A stretch of 64,000 nucleotides of DNA from Basidiobolus meristosporus CBS 931.73 (GCA_002104905.1 MCFE01000388.1:1-64000); one strand, 5' to 3'. Positions 35,343 to 48,175 are shown, counted from the stretch's first letter. Made by a program: numbers and translations. The notes: generated from the sequence alone by a model not told the origin.

Positions 35343-36540
35343 TCAAGCAAAGACCTGTAGATACTCGGCAACGAACAGCCTCATGATGAGGCTAAAATCG
35401 ACCACGGAGTCGTGGTCAATGGCGCTGGCATCGTCCTAAGAATGCTCGGTGTGAATAGAGCGGTGCTGGCGAGCAGCAATGAATATCCACATTACCTTTG
35501 TTGTGTGCCATACATGGGGGAACGGTATAGGGATCAGGTGTAGAACTGGGACCCCTTTTTCAAGGAACGGCCTATGGTCGTCATCGATCCCCGCCTCAAT
35601 CACGGTGAGGGGCCCAAAGTATCCTTCGTTTTCCTCCATCAGCTCTAAATCCGCGTTCGACAGTAGTGAAAGGGCGGAGAGTTTGCGCTCGATCACCTTC
35701 AATCTTTGAAAGAAGTAGCTAGTATTGAATTGAGTGTTCAAGATATTCGACCCTTTGGCCCCGATTAGATCCAGCAACACGAAGAGCTCAATTGTTTGTA
35801 GACGAGACACTGCATCGCTTCCGATTGGATTGTGGATGTCTTGAAGCTTCGTGTTCTCCCATTTCTCCGCCAAGTGTCTGAAGGAGGCAAACGAACGTGA
35901 ATAAAATAGGCAGGGGATTGGAGTGCACCGCAGAGACTACTTACCTGGCTCCATATAATGAGTCTGTTTGGGTCCAAGTTTGGAACGCCTCTTCCCCATC
36001 CAAGAAAACAAGCTCCAGAGCCAGTTCGTTGTAGCGCATTTTTTCTGAGCTCAGTAACTCGTTCAAAGCGTGGGCTATATCCAGCAGTATTGCACAGGGA
36101 ACAGCAGAATCCGTGGCACCAATAAAGGTATCCGGTGGTGGAAAATACTTGGAATCAAAATGGGCGGCCAAGACCAGCTTTCTCTTGGCGTTGGGGTTAT
36201 TGGTAGCAACTATGTTGTTGAAGCTGACCACACCCATAGGGGTAGTGTCATTGAACCTATCCTCCTCTACGTGCCAATCTAACTTACGTAATTCCTCAAT
36301 TAAGAAATTCTGTACCTTTAGGTTCCCCTCGGTACCAGACACCCTGGGCACCAATAAAGGCTTCAGTAGCTCCCCTTCAATACTTAGTCTTTCAGGGACA
36401 GAAAGCTTAGTGAGCTCTACAATCTGCTCGTTGGTTAGACTTACACTCTGCGAGGCATTCAGCCAGGTAAAACCAAATACTCCACTGGCAAACCAGATTG
36501 CCACCAAGAATATACTTTGACCCAAGCTTTTCGTTATCAT
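35343..36540 (-). CDS. QPCT: Glutaminyl-peptide cyclotransferase (glutaminyl cyclase)
   Basis: This enzyme turns N-terminal Gln of secreted peptides into pyroglutamate, using one zinc in an M28 peptidase-like fold. The start at the ATG 36,538-36,540 is followed by a hydrophobic segment (SIFLVAIWFASGVFGF) that should act as a signal peptide or membrane anchor. Zinc and active-site text is present: LAAHFDSK, IGATDSAVP, VFLDGEEAF, EAGIDDDHRPFL and FPHVWHTTK, matching the D, E, D and H ligands of the animal enzyme. WTQTDSLYGAR also matches. Three exons give about 350 residues, ending with IMRLFVAEYLQVFA. It shares a 236-bp divergent promoter region with MOD5. Confidence 0.92.
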
Positions 36541-36776
36541 GACCAAGAAAATACGAGCCAAGGTCTACAGGACTTGGGAATTCTTATACCTGTTAATGCT
36601 GATCGTCACACCTCCATATGACTGATTAATTGGGTAGCTAACGTGCTTGAATGTTGATTAACTCGGTGAAACAAAACGAATGTTGATCAGAAGTGACAAA
36701 TTCTGGAAGATAGGCCAGTAAATGAGCGCAATAAATAAAAAATATTCGATGAGTCAGTGAGTCCACTCAAACCTCT
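36541..36776. promoter_or_regulatory. Divergent promoter region QPCT/MOD5
   Basis: 236 bp between two divergent starts, so it must contain both promoters. No specific motif is claimed. Confidence 0.5.
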
Positions 36777-38831
36777 ATGAACGCGTTGAGTGCCTTGGTA
36801 AAGAACAAGCAGTTCACCCGACTGAATATGAAACCATTATTTGCGGTCATCGGAACTACGGGGGTTGGAAAATCACAGCTATCTATTGAATTGAGTAAAT
36901 GTCTCGACGGAGAAGTGATAAACGGAGATTCTATGCAAGTAATGCTTCCACCAACACCGCCTGTGTGTTCTGTCGATATACAAGAGAGAGAAAAACTAAC
37001 GTGGATTTGTAAGGTTTATAAAGGATATCCTATCATAACAAATAAAGTTACTACGGAAGAACAAGAGAACATCCCACACCATTTATTGGATTTTCTGGAT
37101 GTTCAAAAAGAATACTCGGTGGTAGACTTTGAAAAAGACGCCCTCAAAAGTGTATCCTTTTTTACGAAATCCCGGAGTATAAATCTTGAAGCAAGATTCC
37201 CCCGATTATTCTCCTGAGAGGTAACAGATCGACTCCATCCATTCTTCAGGAAAAACACCCGTTCTTGTTGGCGGCACTCATTACTACATTCAATCGGTTA
37301 TCTGGAACCAATCTCTGCTGCCGAGCAATAGCAAAACCAAGGGTGTTGAGCGAGGAAGTGGATCCGATGAAGAATATGACCAAATCGACACAAATACCTT
37401 GTACAATAGACTAAAAGAAATAGACCCTACCATGGCGGAATACTGGCATCCGAACAATCGACGAAAAATCATTAGAAGTTTAAAGGTTGTATGCAATTGA
37501 TTCGGCGTGATCCAACACTATGCTAAATAGATGCTTCTAGGTATTCGAGGAAACGGGGAAAAAACACAGCGAGTGGATCCAAGAGCAACAAAAGCTGGGA
37601 GTGCAGGAAAATAGATTAAGGTCCTGCTAATGGTTTTGATGGTCGCATGCTTGTACTAAAGGCGTACCTCTAGATTCCCCACATGCATATTCTGGTTGTA
37701 TTCTGAACCAGAAAAGCTATTCCAAAGGCTTGACGACCGGGTCGATAAGATGATCAATGTAGGGCGTTCACTCTCGTGGCTTTATTGCTATGGAAACTAA
37801 CTGTGGTGCTATTTCTGAAGATGGGTTTATTTGATGAATTGGAATCAATGCGGGAGCTCATCAAGGGCAGCGACGTAGATTTCCTTCGAGATGAGGAGGA
37901 CTTTAGTCGTGGAATCAAGCAAGCAATTGGTAGTGGTTACTCGCGATGCTCCAATTGGTTCCCAGCTAACCGGGCAGCTTCCGAGATTAGGGTTCAGAGA
38001 ATTCAATGAGTATTTCAAAGAATTCGAGGCAAACGGCGATTCGGGTAATTTCATTCAAGCCTCTGGCGGCCCAAGAAACCTCACCAAAGCTCATCACCCT
38101 TTTAGAGAAGTTGAGTATTCTAAAGGAGGAGGCGGTAGAGGCCATGAAGCAGAATACAAGGAAGTACTCCAAGAGGCAGATCCACTGGATTCAGAATAAG
38201 CTGATCCCCGTATATGAGAAATCCATGCACGATAGAGTCAAACTGTATCTGCTGGACGCGACAGGTATCCTAGGAAGGCTATAGCACACATGTCCATTCC
38301 TTGTATTCATGCGTTCCTTCTTGTCCCTTAGACCTTGAGAAGTGGGATGTCAATGTCAGAGAGCAAGCGATCAAGATTGCCAAAGGTACATAATAGGTAT
38401 TTCCGCCACCCGCTCTCGTTCAAACGACTAATTACCTTGACAGATTTCATGGACGGCAAAGAAACACCTGAGCCCACCACTTTGAATCAATTTGCCAAAG
38501 AGCTTCTCAAGTCAAGAGAATTGAGGTAATTTTAGCGAGCCATCGCGGTCCCAGTTGCATGCTAATCAATCCCAAATATCGTAGACACGCAGGATCGGTA
38601 ACGGAATGGAAGAAATATACATGCGACATATGCAAAGACTCCAAGGCCTCGAACACCCCACTAATCATCAACGGTACCATTGAATGGGAGCAACACTTAA
38701 AATCACGTAGACATCGCAAGCAACTACAGTACAACTCAAAGATTGCCAAGCTAGGCTATGATCCAAAGGAGTTTTACAAAAGCAAAAAGCGTCAGAGAGA
38801 AGTCGAGGAGCAAGAAAAGGGAGAAAGCTAG
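36777..38831 (+). CDS. MOD5: tRNA dimethylallyltransferase Mod5/TRIT1
   Basis: Transfers a dimethylallyl group to A37 (i6A37) of tRNAs that read codons starting with U. The P-loop is AVIGTTGVGKSQLS; substrate-binding text is INGDSMQ|VYKGYPIITNKVT, PHHLLDFLD and LVGGTHYYIQS. The later part has MKQNTRKYSKRQIHWI, followed by a C-terminal C2H2 (matrin-like) zinc finger, YTCDICKDS...HLKSRRHRKQ, as in Mod5 and TRIT1 and unlike bacterial MiaA. About 11 exons; one donor near 37,621 reads GTCCTG, which is unusual. Two in-frame starts (36,777 and 36,828) could give mitochondrial and cytosolic forms, as in yeast MOD5; the first adds 17 residues rich in Lys/Asn. Confidence 0.92.
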
Positions 38832-38990
38832 AGATGCTTGATTGGAGCGAATATGGCATTCATACAGACTTGCGTTTAGTGATTAACATGAATAAAGCAT
38901 TCATTCAAACTTGCGTTTAATGATTAACATCGGAATATACATACATATATAATAAACTACCAGCCAGCAATAATTGGGTGGGTGCAGTGA
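38832..38990. repeat. Duplicated 3' segment between MOD5 and UXS1
   Basis: Two near-copies of a segment with gcattcat..acttgcgttta.tgattaacat lie at about 38,853-38,889 and 38,898-38,931, in the convergent 3' region. This is a small local duplication. Confidence 0.6.
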
Positions 38991-40280
38991 TTAAATCAAG
39001 CCAGCTTCCAGCTGTCTCTTGAAGTACTCTACAGTCTCCTGTATCCCCTGCACCACGCTGAAGCGTGGCTCCCAACCCAACGACTGCCTAGCTCTGGTAA
39101 TATCTGGTTTGCGCCTTTGCGGGTCATCTACGGTGGCTGGCAACAACTTCAACGCCGCCTTTTTGTCAACCTGATCACGGATAAGCTCGGCAAACTGGAG
39201 GATCGTGTACTCATCGGGATTGCCCAAGTTACAAGGCTCGGTTTGGTTCGAGTTCATTAGTAGAATCAAACCATCCACCAGATCATGGATGTACTGGAAT
39301 GATCGGGTTTGCGTGCCGCCACCGTAGATTGTGAGCTCTTCTCCCCTAAGCGCCTGCATGATGAAGTTACTTACGACTCGTCCATCATTCTCGTTCATTC
39401 GAGGCCCGAAAGTGTTGAAGATTCGAGCCACTCGCACCTCAACATCCGCTTGGTACATGTAGGAATAAGTGAGCGTTTCTGCTACTCTCTTGCCTTCGTC
39501 GTAGCACGCACGAGGCCCGCTATGAACTCAAGTTAGCCGAGAACAAACCAAATACCACTTCGACTGAAGCTTACATAGGATTCACATTTCCCCAGTATTC
39601 TTCTTTCTGAGGATGCATCTCTGGGTCTCCATAAATCTCTACAAACCAACCACTCGGTTAAAACTGGTCCAAGACCGGGATTGTAAGCGCATACCTGAGG
39701 TTGAAGCTAGCAAAAATCGGGCCTTCACTCTCTTGGCCAAGCCTAGCATATTCATGGTTCCCAACACACTTGTCTTCACAGTCTTGATAGGGTTATACTG
39801 ATAGTGTGGTGGCGAGGCTGGGCAGGCCAAATGATAGATTTGGTCAACTTCGATCATGAAGGGGTCCACGACATCGTGTCTTACGAGCTCAAAATGTGGG
39901 TGGCCAATCCAGTGCTGGACATTCCTCTTGTTGCCGGTAAAAAAATTATCTACTACGATTACCTCATGACCCATTATCATTAGTCTGTCTACAAGATGGG
40001 AGCCTACAAAGCCTGCCCCGCCGGTAACTAGGATACGCTTCTTTTCAGAGGCTTTCAGCATCCTGATTGGTGGGAAATTTTGAAACCTGGGTAACGCCAC
40101 GAGCTCTTCCGTGTTGACGGGAGCAGAGACCTTTGGTGGAAGATAGATATTCTGGAGAACAGCATGTGGCACTGTAGATTCGCCATGATCGTAGCCAACA
40201 CTTTCTATGAGGCTCACGTACCCGTTCGAGTCCTGAGGGGTATTTTCAGAATCGGCCTTTGTTTGGTCTGAATACACCAT
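38991..40280 (-). CDS. UXS1: UDP-glucuronate decarboxylase (UDP-xylose synthase)
   Basis: Makes UDP-xylose from UDP-glucuronate with NAD+, for capsule, wall or glycoprotein xylosylation. It is a short-chain dehydrogenase-type enzyme with the NAD motif [14 protein letters not shown] near residue 85, [34 protein letters not shown] and the catalytic YDEGK. The C-terminal text [20 protein letters not shown] and [10 protein letters not shown] is typical of the UXS branch. Three exons give about 405 residues, with an N-terminal extension of about 75 residues; no clear transmembrane segment is seen, so the protein is probably cytosolic as in Cryptococcus. Confidence 0.95.
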
Positions 40281-41204
40281 GGTTTAAGTTTTGGAGTGTG
40301 TCGACTTCAGGTCGGTATGTCTTGCGTACGATCAAGTTGAGTGTACAGCCTATTGTTAAGATGACAGGAAACTGACTAAACGATATGTAATATAGGCGGC
40401 ACAGGAAGTATAGTTCTTGCAGCACAAATAGCTTGGATATGTAAGCCTGAGAGAATCGAAGTGGTGTGGGCAGCAAGTAAGGGGTTACTTGGAGGTAGAA
40501 CTATATATATCAAATCACCCGAAGAGGAGCTGTATAATGATGAAGACAACAGATGAATCAATCAGACAGGATTAGCATTGTATCTAGAATATCCAAAATT
40601 CCAAATGCGTTAACTAAGCCTGATCAGGGAAATAATTCATCCACCAATGTAAATGGGAAGACAAGCTTATTGATAGGTGATTATTGTTCACTTAAGAACG
40701 GCTTCTTCACTTCTATTTTTCATTGATAAACCATTTGAAGATTCACTGTTTTCATTTTGATGTTGAAAGATGAAATAAGCTAGTTTCTCAGGATACGCAA
40801 GTAGTTTACTCGGGTAACCATACATAATGACCCCTGGTGTGTAGTGTTGTATATTGATAAATTTTATGAAGTATAAATATAGTCAACGCTTCGGCACAAT
40901 TTCCCACAGACCAAATGAATGGTTACTGGTAGTTGGTTCCTAATTGTTGACTTGCCATCTAGAGCACTTGGATAGCTATGTTAGCTATCATGGCAGTGAC
41001 TTGGCCGTAAGATACCTAATCACCGTGGCATGTGCACATGATCCGAATTGTAATAGAGTGATTTGATCATCTTTTATAATGAATGTCTACGTGAGCAGGG
41101 TATGGGATAGCAAAGAAATCATTCAATACGAATAATAAATGAGTCGGAAATATTTACATATCGCATCAATCATATCAGATTCAGATTTAGGCTCACGATC
41201 AGAA
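40281..41204. other. Intergenic region between UXS1 and myosin
   Basis: UXS1 promoter side and myosin 3' side. AT-rich. It contains one copy of the dispersed repeat (listed separately) and no recognisable gene. Confidence 0.5.
40879..41044 (+). repeat. Dispersed repeat, copy 3 (core only)
   Basis: The 166-bp core alone, with the complete hairpin and without tRNA, linker or extension. Its ends coincide with the core ends in the other copies, which defines the core as a unit. Confidence 0.88.
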
Positions 41205-44200
41205 TCAGAATGTTGATGTGTTGAGGGCAAATTGCGAGGGTGCTTCGTAGTCCATTTGACTGAAGGCAACCACATATCTAAGTAAATGAAGCTGTAACCA
41301 GTCTGGAATATACTCCTCGGTGTGCGAAAAGGTCATCTTTTGTACGAGTTTGGCAATACCATATGTATCTATGGGTATATCTACAGGCAAGAGAATCTCG
41401 TCCGGCTTTTCCGAAAGCTCACAGCATTCGGTGATTTCGGCCACAAGAGTTGCTGGCAAAGGCTCCTCGTAGTCGGAGACTGAGTAAAGAAGTGTGATCT
41501 TCTTGATTTGGCCAGGATTCAGGAGTTCGCATGCTTGAAACAGGACATCGATATCTTGTACAGTATTTAACAACGTCAACAACTTCGTGGCTTGGCGGAG
41601 TTGATCCAAATGTTGCAAATCAAGTTGCTCATAAGGAAGCCGTGAGGTCCATTCTTGCAGTTGAGTGATATTAGCTTGAATTTGGGTTCCTCGTTTCCAC
41701 GAGCAGAAATTACGTCTATTCAGAGAAGGTTCAATATATATATATATTCGAGGTCTACTTTATAAAATGCCACTTACCTGGTGACGATGTTGTTAAACGC
41801 GGTGGCGCCTACGTAGTTCAGTAACTCTTCGATGATACGCTTCGCCATGGCTGGATCGACGAAGTAGCAATCCAACAAGTTTCTCTCATGCTCCAAGAAT
41901 TCAGAGACTATCTTCACAGTTGGTGGTATCATACTGTTTCTAGCATTGGTCATGATTTTCTTGAAAAAGCCCGACTCCTGAACAAAGTACTCCATCAAAG
42001 GTTGGCTCTCGATGATTCCTGGGACAATGAGTCGACTAATACGTTTCTTCAGATCTTGCAGGAGAAGATTGTAGATTTTCACAATTAGTTCCTCTAGCGT
42101 CTCCTTCATCTTGATCACCACCTTGGCTGGGTCCAGATAATCGGAGCTGTATCTCACGGAGTTCGGGTTCTGACTCTGATAACGCTGATCTATGTCGACA
42201 ATCCCTTGCAGCAAATACACACTATTTGCAAGCCAGTAATGAGCAACGTTTTCAAATTTGGCCGGCTCAGCTTTCAGGATCAACCCCTCGATGATTTGAG
42301 TCGATTGAGTCAGCAGCCTTCTCATCTCAAGCCCCAAATTATACACCCAGAACTGCTCCACACAAGTGCATATGAGATGTGCCGGGTACAATATCTCGGA
42401 GCGGGAAAGTGCTGATCGAGGTCCATCTTGGATCGGGATTTCCGATTCTCGCAGCAACTCTTCAATCTCGTTGACTAGGCCCTCACTCTCCAAGATCGAT
42501 GCAGTGTGTGCACTATTTCTAATGCCTGTAAGGGCTCCAAATGTCGCTCTTCTAGCAGATGCAATTTCCTCGTTGTACAGAGCTGCCGTCTGAGGGTTAC
42601 TGAATTCTGGCAGCACTATTTCCTCACATGATTTCGTGGATTCAGTAGAGCCACTCTGCCACGAGTTGTGGCCATCGTGAATCACTTCTGAGGTCAGCAC
42701 CTCTTCTTGGCCATTCACTCCGTTCACACTTTCATAACTTGAATCACCCGTCATGCCAGACATCCTCTTTGTCTTCTGCAGCTCTTTTTTGATATTGGCG
42801 AATTCAGCCTTGAGCAAACTCAATTCCTCTTCTCTCAGCTCCAGGCTCTCGATCAATTGCTGACGCTCCAGAGATAAGGCGGTGTTTTCGTTCTGAAGGC
42901 AGATCTTTTCTTCGATGTGTCTGGCAATCTCCTCCTCCAACTCACCGTTTCTGGCGGCAAAATCGTCACATCTGTGTTTCCAATGATCAACTTGATCATT
43001 TTCAATCTGGGTTTTAGAAATCTCGTCACGGTCCACTGCTTCAACATTGTCAGCGATTTCAATGAACGGAACGGAGGCTAATTCTATGGTAGGCGACTTG
43101 GGCTCTTCCGAAGATGCAGAGGTGCTCTCTGCATCTCTGCGAAGCCCATCCAAGTGGGCTTGAGCTAGAGAACGTCGGATGCAAGATTGAAGTAGCACAA
43201 CGAGCCTGACCTGCCTTGCATAATCGCGTTCAGCAGTCAACCGACGATAATGTTTTTGGATTGTCGTAGCTGCCTTGTGCTGTTTAAGCTCAAGGACCTG
43301 TTTGACAGCGAAGTGCCTTCGAACAACGGTCTGAACCCTCGATATGGAGCGTAGATCATGCCGGAACTGTGACCTCTGGTGCACCATTTTCCAGTTCTTT
43401 TGTATACGTGTGGCAGCTTGGTTTTCACGCAGTTTCCGTACGAACAAACGCGCCAGTTTACAACGTGCATGTGATTGTAAGATAATGGTATGTGCTCGGA
43501 GGACCTTATAATTTCTTTGAGCAAAATACCGGCGGATGTTGCTCTGTATTCTGCACGCAGAGCTGTTCAATTTCGTTGACCTTAATTTCTCCAGGTAAGC
43601 TAACTGGCCTGCCTGGAAAAATACTTTGGTGCGTCCAAGCTGATACTTTTCCTCGTCCTTTAGAGTAGACACCAAAAGGCTTTTAGAAAATTTGGTTGTA
43701 TCCTTGAAATTCCACTGTGATGATGGGGCCAGCAGGTAGTAACGGTCCACAAACTCGTTTAAGGATCTTCTAGACGGATAACCTTGACAACTGATACGAA
43801 TTGTCTCCAATACACCGCAGGCTCTCAGTTGTGAAAGAACCATCTGGGAGTCAAAATGCCAAGGCTTCTTTTCCTCATTGGGCTTTATGCAACGAATATA
43901 GTGGACATTGGTAGAGCTAATGGTCTCCATCAGGTTGACAAGTGAGCCTTTGAACGTAGAACCTAGAGTTTTCTTGACGTTCCCGGTGGTAGGGCTTCTT
44001 CCATTCTTTGGAGAGTTAGAAGGGGGCTCGTTGTTGGCCGTAATGATCTCCTTCAAGAAACCGAACTTGGTGGCCATCAAAACCTGGATCAACTCATCGG
44101 AGATGGTGTCCTTGTTCTTCTCCAAGAATCCGTTCACTTCGTAGGTAACATCGTGAGCGTAGTGGCAAATGGTAAAGGCCTCGTTGGAGAATTTCGGTTT

Positions 44201-46353
44201 CTTGAAAAACGCATTTTTCTCTGGAACATCGAGCTGCTTGTAGAGCTTAGATACTAAAGATAGATCTGAGCCCTTTGGCATTCTGCTTTCCTCGTCCAAC
44301 AGCGCCAGCACACCCAATTTCCCCTCTATCACATCGATACAAGGCTGATTATCACTGAACTCAATAAACTGCCAGCCAATCTCCTCCTTTATATACTCTT
44401 CCTGTTCCAGCTTGAAGACATGCTTGTTAAACTCTTGTTGGAGTTTTTCGTTCGCATAGTTGATGCAGAATTGTTCAAACGAGTTCTTTTCGAAGTGCTC
44501 AAACCCGTATATATCCAGCACTCCGATAAATGATGCCACGGTACTGGGATCGGTTTCGCTGCACAGGCTTTGGTTGATAATCTTGATCAGCCATCCAAAA
44601 AGGTTGGTATAGATGTACTTGGAGACCGCGTCTCGTGCGGTTATTGACTCCAAAGGGGATAAGGAATTGGTAATCCTCTCGGATCGCATGATGATTTGTT
44701 TCTTCATCAGCCATTTTCGAAATTCGGCTGGATCAAGACCCAACAGAGCTGTAGCGGTCGTGAAGGCCAGATCCTCGACATCAATCGCAGCGCCATGCTT
44801 CTCAGAGCCAGCAATGTTAATATTACCAAGGTGCAGTATGGCGGCCAGGATCTTGAGTATGTTCTTCTGAGCATCCTGCGTAACCCCAACTAGCTCCAGC
44901 TGATTTGCGTGTTTGTTCAAACTCCTCTTTGTCGTCCACCCCGTTGATTGTTCCTAGTCCACCTTGATTTAAATAGTGGTATGTGCTGTAATCATCCAGC
45001 GATAGTTCCTCCTTCTCTTCTGAGGAGGCGCCTGCACATAGCTACATCCACGACGCATTAATAACTAGCAGTTACTCCGAAAGATATGGCTCACCTACCT
45101 GATAAAATATGTGGTAATTACGCTCAGTGTAAGGCTGGTGAATCAGACGGGATCTTTCTAGAAGATAAGTACGTATCCGAGCGCCAACAATGTTGGTTGT
45201 TTGGTCAAACAAGATCTGTTTTCAAGCCGTGAGTTTCTTATACGAGACTGAAGTAGTGTGTGTTGCGTACCTCAATATATTTCCCAAAACGGGAGCTGTT
45301 GTCATTTCTAGTAGTTTTGGCGTTACCGAAAGCCTCGAGTATGGGATTGGTAGCTAACAGAAATTCAAATGGTAAGTACACTTAGCCTCACACCACCCGG
45401 TGAATGCCTTACCTAATATCTGTTCCTCCACTTCGCTTAGATCTGACCCGCCTGCTCAACAAAAGAATCAACGAAATGTAATTGTTTTGATGAGATGTAG
45501 AGCATGATTACCATTTCCTTCGGAGTCTTTGACTGAAGCAAAGTAACGCATGATAAACTTGGCGCTCACCGTTTTACCAGCCCCACTAGCGAGGAGGCAC
45601 CCGGATTAGCATCTGGATGACAGTAATATTTTCCAACCATGCACGAACCTCTCTCCAGAAACAACTATCGTCTGGTTTTGATTCTCTCGCAACATACACC
45701 TGTAGGCATCTTCCGAGATGGCGAACAGATGTGGCTTCAGCTCACCTCGCGCTTTCCCCGAATATTCCTGGATGACTTCAGGCGAATACAGAGAAACTTT
45801 ATGAAATGGATTGCATGCAATCAGAACTATTCCCGAGTATGTATAGATTTCTCGCTGTGTATAGCGAGTATGGATGTTGTGAAGTACTGGGATGAAAGTT
45901 AATCCATGCTCGAGCAATCCTTTGTGGAAAATACGCACCAGCTGGCTCATGCAAGTAACTTAGATTCGTCAAGTCGTCAATCCCTTCCAGAATCGGAGGA
46001 TTACACAATGGGGGTAGGTCTGCTTGCTTGCATTTGACTTTCTCGAGGCTATACTGTTGGTTTACAAGCTTGGACATGGCGAAGAGATAACACCATATGT
46101 GAATATGGGAAATCGAGAGAGGGCGAGCTATATCAAAGGACTTACTTGATCCCCGTCGGTTTTCATTTCAAAATATACAGTAGAATCTTCTATCCTTTTA
46201 GAGACTATCTGTCCCTTCACCCAGCCGTCTTCCTGGTCTGCCAGCCATACTTGGGTATCCTGTTCAAAGGTATGATTCAATACGATGTTTTCACAGCTCA
46301 TCAAGAAAGAATAGAACCTTTTCGTATGCCTCTAGAATCTGAAGATTATCCAT
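41205..46353 (-). CDS. MYO2: Class V myosin (Myo2/Myo5-type) with apparent frameshift
   Basis: Actin-based motor for organelle and vesicle transport towards growth sites. The start is [12 protein letters not shown], followed by an SH3-like part ([14 protein letters not shown]). The motor has a P-loop split by an intron (SGE|SGAGKT), switch I ([12 protein letters not shown]), relay text [18 protein letters not shown] and [14 protein letters not shown]. Six IQ motifs follow (about 43,180-43,580), then a short coiled coil and a DIL cargo-binding domain (41,300-42,400), ending FALNTSTF. About 10 exons, roughly 1,600 residues. At about 44,895-44,900 the motor frame shifts by one base between FEQTRKS and LELVGV, with no room for a normal intron. 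This is either a sequence error or a real mutation; everything else is intact. Confidence 0.92.
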
Positions 46354-47789
46354 TTCCCGTTATGTTTAGGCGAAACGATATATTTTTTGGACCAAAGATG
46401 AAGTACAGAGCCGGCGCTTATATGAGGGTGGGTGGGCTAACGGTATTCCAAATCGAAAATAAGGCCAAAGGTTCATAAACAAGGAACCTTGCTATCAATG
46501 AAATAAACAAGCTCACTCAGGGCGTGTACGGAGTATAAATGAAGGATAAAGAGTCCGTAGAATTCAAGGGGTAGAAGTCACAAAAATTCGCGATCACACC
46601 CGGCTACACAGGAACGCACCTGTCACAGCCTCCTCACAGCATCTTCAGATACTTCATTCCGGTTCACATGCACTAATCGTGCTACCGCTTTCATTGATGG
46701 ATACATATAGTGAAGATTTGGTAACTCATTTAGTCCTCCTTTGTATTGATCCAATGACCTGAATATGAGTACGTTCTCTGATAAACATTGTGTAAAACCT
46801 CTCAGGTGTATAAAGTGTGAAAAGGGTGCAATTTGAGTGTCGCATATGTATGCCACTCTTGATTTGCTCCAATCAACTTGGATGCATGTACTACTATTTG
46901 ACAACGTCAATGATGTTGTATGCATTGCTGTAGTGAGGGAATTCGACAGTGATTGGCTTGTACTTCCCATCCATCTATTAAAGACTATTATCCATTAAAA
47001 GACCATGAAACTTGCGATGTCCTCGATAATGCACCTCATGTTAAAATAATCCTCCGATACCAGTACGTCAACCTTTATTAACTCCACAAGTTCCATGCAT
47101 GAACAAGGTGCAGGTATTGCTCTTTACACGGTCTAATGAATCTGACACATGAACGTGTGCACCTTCCAGTACTCGGGATTATTTTCTATCCGATACCACA
47201 TACCTGATGACCTGACTCTCCCTTTTACCATTCAGTCATAAATTTCTCGTTTGACCTCTAAGTAATCAGACGATTCAAATATTGAAGCAATTAGGATCTA
47301 AACCCAATCTGGACTGGAATAGAATTTCCTTACTGCAGTCCTGTAGCGGTCATCTTGTTGACAAACCAACAAATAATTCAAGTGTTCAAAGGAAAATTCT
47401 ACAACATAGTACAAGTTTGCCGATATTCAGGGGGGATTAATTGTTCGTTGATGCGATCTCTTGAAGGCGGTGGTAATTGGCTTAATGCACATCAAGACCC
47501 TAATGTAACTTTCGAGATGCATACTGATTAAGAGGTATGCAGCCGCATGGATCCACTAATTATCGTATAAAGAAAAAGGAAAACCGAGGTTAAAACATGA
47601 TTCAGTTACTGTTCAATAACAAAATGAGTAGCAGGAAATTGCATATGTTTGCAAAAACATATAAATACCTGTCAAGCAAAGCTACAAATTGAATTTGCAA
47701 CAAGGAATATCACAATGATATTTTTCAAACGCACAACGAAGATACCTCAAGGAGTAATGACTCTTAATGATATGCCAAATCAAATGTAT
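46354..47789. other. Intergenic region upstream of myosin
   Basis: 1.4 kb with no convincing gene. A minus-strand open frame at 46,623-46,970 (115 residues) has an ATG but no recognisable motif or splice context, so I do not call it. The region ends at the tRNA-Pro gene. Confidence 0.45.
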
Positions 47790-47861
47790 GGCTCAATGGT
47801 CTAGTAGTATGATTCCTCGTTCGGGTCGAGGAGGTCCCGGGTTCAATTCCCGGTTGAGCCC
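47790..47861 (+). tRNA. tRNA-Pro(CGG), copy 3
   Basis: Identical to the other two tRNA-Pro genes: 72 nt, anticodon CGG. TTTT follows at 47,863. The sequence upstream is unrelated to the other copies, so similarity starts exactly at the first base of the tRNA. Confidence 0.95.
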
Positions 47862-48175
47862 GTTTTGCTACACAAGCTTACGTATGCTTTTGTCAGCCAT
47901 ATTTTCATATCTTGAACCCATGAATATTCCTATGCCCTCCTAAAATCAGTGACTTCCCACTATCAAGAATTCCCTTTAAATAGGCGATGCTGTTCACCCG
48001 AAAACCTTGGATCATGTGCACATGCCACGGTGATTAGGTATCTTACGGCCAAGTCACTGCCATGATAGCTAACATAGTTATCCAAGTGCTCTAGATGGCA
48101 AGTCAACAATTAGGAACCAACTACCAGTAACCATTTATTTGGTCTGTGGGAAATTGTGCCGAAGCGTTGACCATA
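47862..48175 (-). repeat. Dispersed repeat, copy 4 (linker plus core)
   Basis: A linker of 147 bp (47,862-48,008) and the core (48,009-48,175), the same arrangement as copy 2. The hairpin has one change (TAGTTATC for TAGCTATC). The core is nearly identical to copy 2, while the linker carries more differences. Confidence 0.88.

Noticed and set aside
37290-37496. Antisense frame over MOD5
   Set aside because: It lies opposite a well-supported exon (GGTHYYIQS region) and has no features of its own.
46623-46970. 115-residue minus-strand frame upstream of myosin
   Set aside because: It has an ATG, but no recognisable domain, no splice signals and unremarkable composition. Not called.
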